Shown here in pieces: positions 1-12,000 of a DNA stretch of 64,000 nucleotides; the stretch's first letter is position 1, and each line of letters starts with the position of its first letter. Source of the DNA: Blastobasis lacticolella (lineage: Eukaryota; Arthropoda; Insecta; Lepidoptera; Blastobasidae). A program made the position numbers and the translations under genes. The notes beneath the pieces were generated by a model, which saw nothing but the letters and a program-made list of their open reading frames with translations, was not told where the DNA came from and ran no database searches. The stretch covers positions 1,240,001 through 1,304,000 of the forward strand of contig LR990055.1 in assembly GCA_905147135.1 (NCBI GenBank). The letters run 5' to 3'.

Positions 1-49
1 CCCGGCTCCTTACCGGAGTATACTATACTACAGTACCGACATTTTTCAG

Positions 50-3000
50 ATAACGCCACCGGTATGCCTCGGCTGCTACAAACTGCTGGAGGAAGGCAAC
101 ACCGTCTCCTGCGAGAAATGCGGCTGGCCGTGTTGCTCCGAGGCCTGCACTCAGAAAGAAGTTCACAAGCCGGAATGCCACTATACGCAGAAGAGGGGCG
201 AAAAGGTAAAAATTGTTTTGCAATAGAGTAACGATGATGGAGTCTTTTATGCGCCACTTGAAAAGATACTTATACCATCCTTATCCCATAGTATAAAGTT
301 ACTTTCAACGTCAATATCCAACCCTCCTAAACCATGCAACAGATTTTGATGCGGTTTTCACAGACATTTTCTTCCGGAATATTCATATGCATAAAACATG
401 CAATTTATAATAAAGAAACCCCATAAAAGCCGGGACGGGTCACTATCACTACATAGTATAAAACAAAGTCGCTTTCTCTGTCCCTATGTCCCTTTGTATG
501 CTTAAATCTTTGAAACTACGCAACGGATTTTGATGCGGGTTTCAACAGCAGATAGAGTGATTCAAGAGGAAGGTTTATAAGCAAGTAGAAAGAGGGTAGG
601 TAGGAGTAAAGTAGGTGTACGCGAACGAAGTCGCGCCGGGTCCACTAGTTAATATATAAACTTTTACTGTTACCACTAAAACAGACCCCCCCCCCCCCAC
701 CTCCTCCTCCTCGAAGCGGTGGTAGAGTACTGACTGCACAGATCCCTGTTTTGATTTTATTCGAGCTTAGAGGGCGACTCGAGTGGGCCGGCTGGTGCGT
801 GTGCTTCCACTAGCTGGCAGGCTAGGACCGGCCGGACACTAAACACAACTCGATGACATAGTCCGTACGATTGCCACAGGCAAGGCACATAGCTCACAGT
901 GGACAGATGGCCGATAGGCCAGTAATTCTGGGATGGCGACCACGTACCTACTAGTGGACGGACGACCTGATAAAAATCGCAAATACAAGGAAGTAGCTGA
1001 CCAAAAAATCTATTGAATTGACTGTACCGGCTGGATGCGAATGGCACAGGACCGGTCTTTGAAAAGATCTTTGGGAGAGGCATATGCCCAACAGTGGGCG
1101 TCTTTCGGCTGGTATATTACGCCGGACAGCGAGAGCATTCGTACGCGCTGGGTAGATCTGCATGCATCGCCTCCCTACTTATATAAATTTGCTGACTTCC
1201 CTTTGGATCATTTTAATTTCTGTTACTTTTAAAAAGCTATTGTAATCCTTATGTTATTTTCAATTCCCAGGCATCAATATCAACGTTTGGAATCCCCCAT
1301 CCCAACTACCAAAGCATCACAATCATCAGGTGCCTGTACCAGCGCGACCATAATCCGAAGCTGTGGACGAAACTGCAGGCCCTGGAGTCTCATTGCGACG
1401 AACGCAGGGGCACGGAGAAGTGGAAAAACGATAGGAAATTTATTGTTGAATTCATATGGAAGTTCTTTAAGCTGGAAGGTACCTTCAGCGAGGAGGAAAT
1501 CATGAAGTGCTGCGGTATTTTGCAGGTATGGTGGTGTTGTTTGTTTATAATCGAACCTAATGCCCGATTGCAATAACCTCAGAAGACACTTAAGTTAACG
1601 CCTAATGATTTAAAATAGTCCTAAAAAAGTGTTGCACCAATACCTTTGTTGAAACCTTATTTAGATCTAATTTTGTTATGTCTTAATGCTTGGAATATCT
1701 GGAGGCATCAACATAGGCGTCATAACAAGTGGAATCAAGCATAAGTTTAAGAAGGAAGATCTTTTCATAGAATTACTGTCTCTTTCAAAAGTGGACAATT
1801 TCCACGTTTCCATTGAAAAACCAGGTTGGAGATTGCATCGTAGACTGATGTGAAGTATCCATTTTCTCGTTTTGTAGGTATCCAAGGGCTGGTATGTTCC
1901 CGCGGGAACATATTCAATTTCGGGATAAACAAACATTATAGCTTTGTTATTATGGGTTAGCTACAACACTGCAAAATTTTATAAATATTCATTCAGCTCT
2001 ATTTGTGTGAAAATGTAAGGAACATACATCTAAAGATATATTTGACGACCTGAGTGGTTCAGTGGTCAACATGCCACGCAAGAGGTCCCGGGTTCGAATC
2101 CCGGCCGGGCAAAAATTGAAATGATGAATTTTAATTTCTGTTACGGGTCTGGGTGTTCTATGTATAATAAGTATGTATTTAAAAGAATATAAGTAGTTTA
2201 TCAGTTATCTAGCACCCATAACACAAGCTTTGCTTACTTTGGGGCTAGATGGCGCAGTGTGTGAATTTGTCCACGGTTATTTAATTATTTATTCTACTTC
2301 TTCCCACTAGACCACCATTTTTTTTAACTTATATCTACAACGTCGGTACCTGCATCATGAGCTCTTGTTTTTTTATGTCATACTGTATGCAACCAGGCTA
2401 GCGGGCCAGCTGATGGAAAATGGTCACTGCTGCTTATTTAGATTAGTAGCAGATGCAAGACATTAGTATCGCCAATGCGTTGCCCACCTCTATCTTTACT
2501 TCGGCAGCAAAAAGGCAAATACCCCTCCACTGCCAAAGCCACGGTTTCCCAATTCCCCCACCTAATGGAGCGCTGGAGAACTTACTAGGCAGGAACACAA
2601 TACTATTTAAGATATAATTGTTAGGCTGCGGTATTCTATAAAGTGGAGGTACGTACTTCCCAATTCGAACGGGATACCCCGCTCTGCCCTACCTGTATCA
2701 ACGAAGCATCATGTGCCCTCGTCCCCAGGTAAACGGCCACGAGATCCCGATCACGGAGCCGGAGCACGTGGCGGTGTACGACCGCATCTCGATGCTTGAA
2801 CACAACTGCCGATCGAACTGCACTAAGAGCTTCAACTCCGCAGGGGATGTGGTATGCAATTTCAATAGCTGTATATCAAAATTTGAAGCGTAATTACCGA
2901 AGTTATGCAACGCTTGTAGAGGAAACTGGATGGGTGATCGTTTTTGATAATAACAAGGAGGCAAACGAGCAGTCCGTTGCCTGAGAGCTTACCATGAGTT

Positions 3001-6000
3001 CTTATAGCAAGACCTAAACAAAACTGCCCTGCTTAGAACAATATAGCGCTATACGTGTCACATAAGCTGGTCTCTTTCCCAAGTAAACTGCGCGGAACTT
3101 GGACGGTTATAAAGTTCATGGTTAGGTCCCTGATAGTTAGTGATCACCGCCGCCCAAAGACGTTCGCAAAACCAGTGGTGTCGCGAATGCGTGCGTATGA
3201 AAAAGGTGTAGCCCGTTTCTTGAGCGCTCCGACGCACTTTGAGGCTAGTAGAACTTCAGCACTTCGGTAGGTAGAACATAATACCGTTGGCGAAGCGAGT
3301 TTGTCCCCTGATGGTAAGTGATCACCGCCACTGGACATCCCGAAAACGCTGCCGGCTTTTGAGAAAGACGTTGGCTCATTACAAAAGGAAGATTATTCCA
3401 TAGAATCATCGTATATGGAAAGAAGTTTCTTGAATTCAACAACTCTTCCTCTACCTCTTTACTTAGCCTTCCAATCTTCTTTTGCTCCACCTCTCCACTC
3501 ATCACAGCTCTCTCACTCTCATTTCTAGATGATAAGCGCCGGTGTGAAGATCCCCACGGGCGCCCACATATCTGTCTGCTACACGGACCCGTTGTGGGGT
3601 ACCGAGGCCCGGCGCCACCACCTCGCCGACATCTGGTACTTCGAGTGCGCCTGCGAACGCTGCTCCGACCCCACCGAGTTTGGGACCATGTATAGTGCCG
3701 TCAAATGCAAGAAGAAGTGAGTTATGTGGTCTATTGCTTCAATGTGTTTGTCGCTCGTACTATTCGGATGTAGAGTCCCAGGATGTTTTTGTATTAGACT
3801 TGCTAGGCCTCCATCTCACCTGGTAGGAAGTGATGCCAAAAGTGAAGCATGCCTGTCTAGCAACAGCCCACAGAGCAAAAAAAATTGCTTAACCATGTTG
3901 GTAACCAACTTTCCAATTATGTTTGGAACAGCCTATTCATTGTAGCTCTGAACTAAGTCATGGGTTCAAGAGCTATATATTGAGCTGTGAGCTAAGCATT
4001 GGTGAGGCCCCTGGAGTTGGTGATGACAACTTTAGATTAAAAAGCCCCATTTGCTTGTTTATCTCACTCTGGAGTGCCACCACGTCACTGCCATATAACA
4101 AAAAATAATTTTAGCTATTACAATTTAGGGTCACGATCAAAATGATTGAAAAGTTAGCTATGTTCACGCCTGAGTGAGACTGGCGATTTATTTTGGCCCA
4201 CACTTCATACGACACTATTTATCCAGACAATACTTATCAGGTGACAGTGTCACTGTTGTTGGATTTTTTTTATTCTACGCAGTGACAAGCAAACAAAACA
4301 AAGAAATGCGAAGTACCGACAATCGGGCATCCACCTCGAACCTTCCGCGTGCTTCCGCGGTGTTTGGCTTAGTGAGCCGAATGTTTAAAAACTCTAAGAT
4401 ATTTTGTTCAAGATTGGAATAAATAATATTAATTAATTTAAAACTTTAATATTTTGGCTGTATAACAAAAGGTTACTTAAAACATCTATAAAAGTTGATT
4501 AAGAGATGATAAAAAATTACCTTGCAATAATATTTGTCAAAAATAATAAATACCACCTTCGGCGAAATCTACGGTTTCGGACCAAAGCAGAAGGTTTCGC
4601 CGAAGGTTTCGGTTTTCTGGCCGAAAGTGGCCGAAACCGAAGCTCCGGTCGGACAGTTATTACATTGTTAGTGACAGACGAGCAGACATTCCCTAACCTA
4701 ATGAAGACTGGTAACTATCGCCCATTGGCGATTGGATTGATGTGAGCGAAATAGTAAAGTATCGTGTGAAATAGAATAGTGTCGCTATCAAGACACACTA
4801 AGCTGATATCCCTCATGTTTGTATTTACATTGCCTATCCTATCTTTCAAAGTAGTGTAAAACACCTTAGCGTGAAAGATATCAAGGCGTTGATTGGTCAC
4901 GCTAGTATGTGACGTGATTTATAAGACGAAGGGATACGTGGCAAAATATGTGGCCTAAACCTGCCAGTATCAGGAAAGTGGTCCGCAGGAGTCCAAGAAA
5001 GCGATGGATTGACTTCTCTGAGTCGGATTCGTGAGCCAATGGAAGAGTAGGAAAGCGAAACCTGCAGAAGCCTGGAATTGAGCCTTTTAAAAACTAGAAA
5101 TCGCGGCGGTGTGGTACTCGGCAGAGTAGATTTGCACATACACCATAGGCGCTGTCCTAATTGGAAACGGTCGTGAGACCATGGTAGTGCGACGAGCGGT
5201 TTTGAGGTCTCCTATTGAAAATGAAAATGAAAATGAAAATGAAAATGAAAATGAAAATGAAAAAGTATTTATTGAATTAGGATTACGTTAATTAATCTCT
5301 TTTCAAAAGTCAAAAATCTAACGGAAAACAAAGGGAAGTTAAGCGAGCTCATCCAGGTAGGGGGCGACGCATGCAGACCGATCAGCGCGTACGAGGGCTT
5401 ACTCCGGCGAGACACCGGGCACCGATACGCGCCACGCACATAACCGCCTAGGCGAATCATGTGCAGCGCGCGCCCGGCCCCAGCCAGCCCGCCGGCGCTC
5501 ACACCCGCACGCACCAGCCGGCCTACCCGCGTCGCCCCCTGAGCTCGGAACAAATAAGTAAAAAGAATGTCGTCTGTCTGTCAGTATGCCGCTTCAGTTA
5601 GGAAAATGACCATCTGTGGGAAAAAGAAACGGCAAGAAACCCACAGGTACATTTAAATATGATTACATTGCATTGATACATTTGTCAATTTAATTTGAGT
5701 GAGCCTGTTTTGATTGGAATATGATGTGAACCTCTACAAATCGGTCAAGATAACTAAAAATAAAAATAAATTCAAAAACAAAAAATGGCACAGCAAAAGC
5801 AGGCCAGTCCACCAAGGCAGCACCCGTTCACGAGCATGACGCAGGGCCCAGCCATCGTCCAATTCAACCATATTTGAGGGAAGAGAACGACCCGACCCCC
5901 ACGCCACCACCAGGCAGACTTTTAAGTGAGCATGCGCTGCCAATGCCGTACACATTAAAAAAAGATTTGTTATTCAATGACTATTACACATCAAATCATC

Positions 6001-9000
6001 CTCACCCAATTAACAAAATTGTAAATTTATAAATAACTTCCTATTTCGAAGAGCTAGTAGTACACCATACATTTTTGTCATTGATATATTCATCAATTTT
6101 ATAATAGGCTTTTTTCATTAAAGTTGTTTTCACCTTATCTTTAAATTGTAATTCAGGCAAATTAATAATACATTCAGGAATATGATTATAAAATCTTATA
6201 CAGTTACCCATGAAAGATGAATTTACTTTACTTAGTCTGAACAACGGTGTTACCAGTTTATTTTTGTTTCTTAAATTGACATTATGAATATCAGTATTTT
6301 TAGCAAATTGGGTAATATGCTTTCTAACATACATAATATTATCAAATATATATTGACTTGAGAAAGTCAATACATCAATTTCTTTAAACAATTCTTTGAC
6401 CGAATCACGTCGACGTAATCCATATATTGCTCTTACAGCTCGCTTTTGTAGTTTGAAAATGATGTCACTATCAGCACACTTGCCCCATAGTATGATGCCG
6501 TATGACATAATACTATGAAAATAACTATAATAAACTAATCTAGCTGTATTCACATCCGTTAGCCTCCTTATTCGCCACACGGCAAATGCAGCCGAACTTA
6601 ACCTACTAGCCAATGATTCAATATGTGGGCCCCATTGAATTTTTGAATCTATATTAACGCCTAAGAAAGTAGTTTTCTCTACCAACTCAAGTTGCGTTTT
6701 ATCTAATATAACATTACATTGATTACTTTGTACATTAGGGAGGCAAAAATGAACGCATTTAGTTTTTTTAGAGTTTAAGACTAAGTTATTAATCGTAAAC
6801 CAATGAAGCACATTCTGAAGAACACAGTTTACTTCGTCTATATTATTATCTTTCCTATTAATTTTAAATATCAGTGAAGTGTCGTCAGCAAACAAGACTA
6901 TACCAGCAATATTCTGCACCATGTATGGAAGGTCATTTATATATACAAGAAAGAGAAACGGCCCCAATATAGATCCTTGTGGCACTCCAATGCTTACTTT
7001 CCCACCCGCAGATAACTCGCCATTTACATTTACTTTTTGAACTCTACCTTCTAAGTATGATTTCATCATTTCAAGACTATCATGCGTAAAACCGTAATGT
7101 TTTAATTTTAGAAATAGTGTTGAATGATTTACACAATCAAATGCTTTAGACAAATCGCAAAAAACACCTACTGCATTATGATGTTCTTCCCAAGCGCCAA
7201 AAATTTGTTGAATGAGGCTAATACCAGCTTCGGTAGTATTGCGGCCTTTTGTGAAGCCATGTTGTTGTTGATGAAATAATTTATTACTGTTAAAGTGCAC
7301 AATCATTTGACTTAACATGATTTTTTCAAAGATTTTACTGAAAACGGGCAGGATGGATACCGGTCTAAAATTATTCAAACTATTTTTACAACCTGATTTG
7401 AATAATGGCACCACTTTACTGATTTTCATGAGGTCGGGGAAAACACCTACTTCAACGCAAGCATTAAAAATGTAAGCTAAATATGGTGCTAAAATATCAA
7501 CAACAGTACTTATAACTCTAACTGACATTCCCCAAATATCTTCCGTATTTTTCAACTTAATGCTTTTAAAAGCTTTAATGATAGTTTTAGCGTCTACTTC
7601 GGAATAACAAAAGCCATTTTCACAGGCACCTATATTTTCTTTTAACAAGTTTTCTGCACTAATTGGGCACGAGTTTAGCAGCGAGGTAGTTTTAATCGGT
7701 ATTTCGGTAAAAAATGTTTGGAACAACTCTGCCACTTCTTTATTTGCGGTACTAGTTCCGGTTTCTGTTTTGATTTCATAATGTGTATCACGAGGCTTTG
7801 TTTTCCCTGCCACCTTATTTATTACATTCCACACAGTCTTAGCCTTGTTTGAAGACGAACTTATAATTTTCTTATAATGCTGTGATTTTGCAATTAGACA
7901 AACTTTCTTAAACGTTTTTGAATATTTTTTGACATATTCTACAAAATCTTTATCATGGCAATAAGCTCGCTGACCGTATAGTTCAAACATTCTATCTCTG
8001 CTTTTGCGGATACCTAAAGTAGCCCAATCACTAAATTTAGATTTACAGTTACTTTTTATTCTTTTTTGCGTAAAAACACTTTGATAAACATTATTGACAG
8101 AATTGAACATATCAGAAAATAGAATGTTTGGGTCATGAGAATTAAGAGAAAGGCCGGCAATGGTCTCCGATAAGGCTTGTTTGAAGTGCTCAATTCTCCT
8201 TTGAGTAATTGGTCTTGTAATTATTTCATTGATATTACATTGTTCCGTAAAATCAAAAACAACGAATTGTCCACTATGGTCAGATCTTGTAAAATTTATA
8301 ATAGCCTTTTCGTTGACCTCGCAACAGCAGAATACATTGTCGATGCAAGTCGCTGATGATTCTGTGCATCGTGTCGGCTCTAAAAATACATAATTAAGAT
8401 TAAAACTACGAAATAAGCTTATTATTCTCTTACTAAACGTTGTTTTTTCTAGTAAATTAACATTAAAGTCTCCACACACGATTACCTTTTTTTTACACGT
8501 ACAAAGTCTTTCTAAAACTTGTTCCATAGTTTTTTCAAAAATCTCATAGTTTTCATTGTATGGTGGCCTATACACACAAAGTATGATGCACTTTTCTAGC
8601 TCAACGCAGGATAACTCAATCTTATGTTCAACTGAGAGGCCAGAAACATCTTTCCGGTCTTTCGATTTAATATTTTGCCGTACTGCAATTAATGAACCAC
8701 CACGGGAAATAGATTTTCGATTAAAACAACTAATTATATTATAGTTAAATAAATTAAATGACATGTCAGATTCCCTCAGCCAGTGCTCAGTTAAACATAA
8801 AACTTCTACAGGAGTTTTCTTTAAATATAATTCTATTTCATGTTCTTTGCCAGAAAAACCTTGTATATTTTGATGAATTAATCGTAAACAATTCTTGGGC
8901 TTTTCTTTTGTCTTAAAATCTAGTTTAAAGAGCATCCTTTGTCCTTAGATGATAACATGCAGGAGCCCTGGTCAATCCTACTTACGCTAATATTGTTATA

Positions 9001-12000
9001 ACAATTAATATTATAAGCTAACAATGTAGTAATATACTTTTTGTCCTTTTGCTTGAGATACAATGTATCATTTGTACAAATAATATTGCCAACAAATTTG
9101 TTGATGTCAAAAAATGTAAATGCGTTACTATAACGAGTCAAATTATATAAACATGTATTCAGTCTATGAATACGTCTATTTAACTTAGGGTCATTATTTG
9201 TGTATGGGAAAGCACACAAAGTAATTTTATTAAAATTATGGGACTGAATTTTTTGAAAACTCTCTACGATATCATTTCTAGTTATTCCCATGCTATTTCC
9301 GACCATTACTATAATATTGGTACGGTCTTCATTACATTGTTGACTAGCTACATTTATTATCTCATTAAATGATCGGTTTGGCAAACAATGATTACAAACA
9401 GATGTATTGACATCATTACTTATTAATATGCCCATGCCTTTGCCAAGCGAATCGGAATATATTATGGTGCGTATTGAACTCTTTGCCGTGTCCGTAGTGC
9501 CCGCCAATCTCGTTGTCGCCACGACGGCCGGGGCGGCTGGGGTCTTGTGGGGCCTGACGACCGCCGGCTGGATGTGGGCCGCGGGGGCCGTAGAGCGCGT
9601 CGATCTCCTTGCTATGGTGGCATAGGAGGTGGCCGCAATAGCCGGTGCGTCTGTGGCCTTGAATGGCTCGTCGACCGCGGGCTGGATGTAGGCCGCGTGG
9701 GCTGTAGAGCGCGTCGTTCTCCTCGCAGCGGCGGCATAAGAGGTGGCCGCGAAGGCCGGGGCGGCTGAGGCTTTGGGGGGCCCGCCGACAGCAGGTACGA
9801 TGTGGGCCGCGGTGGCAGAGGTGGTCGCGACGGCCGGGGCGGCCAACACCTTACACCCGGCGCCCGCGGGCTCGACGTTCACCGCAGGAGCCGCGGTGCT
9901 CGCAGCGTGCGCCTCGGGGGCGACGACAATGTTTTGCGGCTGGGGCGCGGGGCGCTGAAGCTGCGAAGCGACACACTCACATTCCTCTTCTTTGGCAGTC
10001 ATCAGTCGTTCGATCATGTCCGTGTTTTCATTTGACAATTTGACCATTTCAGAGGTAGCTTCTCTCCAAGTAATGATTTCGTTTTGTGCTATTTTATATT
10101 TTCTATTTACTATTTTTAAGTCTACTTGCAACTTTTTTATTTTTTTATTCATCTCGTGTGTCTCCGTGGTATGAGTTTGTTGCGCACGTACCAATTTAGA
10201 ATTACAATCTTCAAAATCAATTCGCAACTTTTTCGTTAATTTTTTAATTATATTTATATTAAGTAAAGATGCCATTGATGTGGTCTCATTCCAGGAATTG
10301 CATAGGTCAGAAGTGTTTTCAGACACTGCTTGGTGATCATGTTCTGGTTCTACTAATTCATCATAAAGACACTGGGATTTTTGGTGTGAATCGCAAGACT
10401 GTCGCTGCTCATATTTTGTTATGATATTGTGAGCCTCGCTCAGAGCTAGCTCCAGTTCTGAGATTCTGCTCAAGGTCTCTGCTGCTATTGGTCTTTACAA
10501 CACAACTGGCGTTTACAAATTTTTACGTTTACAACACTGCGATCACCAACCCACTTACCAAGCGTGGAGATTATGCCAAAACCTTCTCCCGTGGGAGAGG
10601 TCCAGTCCTGCAGTGGACTGTTATGGACTGTGACTGGGTTGCATCTTAGGACTTACGTTAACAAAGACATATATTAAGAGTTTTTAAGGTTCACAAAGCG
10701 TGTCAGATAAGACACACGCGTGCATTTTTAGATACGAAACCAAGTCTTGTCGGCGCCTTATCATAATATTGTTGTTTACTTAAATCTAAGATGAAATCCC
10801 AGTGTCAACACTGATACTTCAAAAATTTTTCCTCTGAATAAAGAATGGAGGTGCACATAGAAATAAAATATCATAAAATACGTCACATTCATAAAAAAAA
10901 ACCCGGCCAAGATGTGCCGGAGCACGTGTAAGAATCAAGAATCAAATATTTCATTCAATAGGCTTATTGAACGTCGACAGTTTACAAATTATATACTTAA
11001 TATTATGTTTAAATTGGAAATTAGTAATAACCATAATACATGACAGTACCTATAAGTTACAAATGCGAATTGTCTTGTTGTGTTCGGGATAACATAATAT
11101 TAGATCACGCTGTTCCGTCCATAAAGTTTTTTTATGTAATACGGCTGACAAACAGGCATGTGGCCTACCCGGTGGAAAGTGGTCGCCGCCGCCTGTGGAC
11201 ATCAGCAACACCAGGGGCGCTACCAATGCGTTGCCCGCCTCTAAGGAGAGTTCTAATATACCTCTTGAACGATCCCATGTCATAGTCAAAGAAAACACTG
11301 TGGCTGGGAGCTCATTTCACATCTTAATCGTATTATTTTATCTGTTATTACAGATTAGCCTTGCCCCATAAGATATTTGAAAAAAAAAATTGTTTTACGG
11401 TAGTTTTCCTCGTCGGGTAGTTTATTGAAAAAGTTTGCATTTAAGCCTACAAAAGATTTTTTAACTTTACTTGACCCATTTATCTATGAACGTATATTTC
11501 ATTTTGATCTGCTCTGTAATGGCTTAGGTTGCTGGATTATGCAAAGGTGTAATCGGTCCCTTAACCAAGGGAATGTAGGGTCGATATAAAACATGTAAAA
11601 TGTACAACAACATACCTACACTATATGTATTTTCTCTACAGAGACTGCAAAGGCTACCTGCTCCCCCAGACATTCATAGTGCCCATTCTCCAGAAGGCAA
11701 AGAACTCAGACCCGGAGTCCCGCAACCTGGACGACAAGTTCTGGATCTGCAATGCCTGCAAGGACGCAGTCTCGGACGCTACCATCCAACAACTCCTGCA
11801 GGACATTGGCAGGGAACTGAGCTCAATGCCGAAGGGAGAACCAGATGCTTGTGAAAGGTTAGTCGGTTACAGAAAATATTCAATAAATAAACAAACAGTA
11901 GTCGAAAGATTTATAGACAAGTCTGCTTACCATAAGGCAGGCCGTACGCTTGTTTTCAACTTGATATACAGTCACGGGGTGCCAATCGGCTCCGACAACC

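Larger units (their letters stand above)
5219..10483 (-). mobile_element. Nearly complete CR1/Jockey-type LINE in SmydA intron 4, antisense
   Basis: On the minus strand the order is ORF1 (10473-8920), ORF2 (8935-6041), a 3' UTR of about 780 bp, and a tail of seven CATTTT-like units at 5219-5262. Both ORFs are open and overlap by 16 bp, as expected for an intact bicistronic LINE. The 3' UTR has a GC-rich block at 5345-5550 unlike its AT-rich surroundings. The 5' end is uncertain: an in-frame stop lies a few codons before ORF1 and no ATG precedes residue 67, so the copy may be slightly 5'-truncated. It lies inside the fourth intron of the SmydA-type gene. Confidence 0.82.

Noticed and set aside
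2041..2112. tRNA gene (boxes A and B visible), and similarly 13868, 17400, 26790 and 29941
   Set aside because: The acceptor ends do not pair and all continue into shared SINE bodies and tails.
5219..5262. CRISPR-like or satellite array (AAAATG units)
   Set aside because: It is the simple-repeat 3' tail of the antisense LINE.
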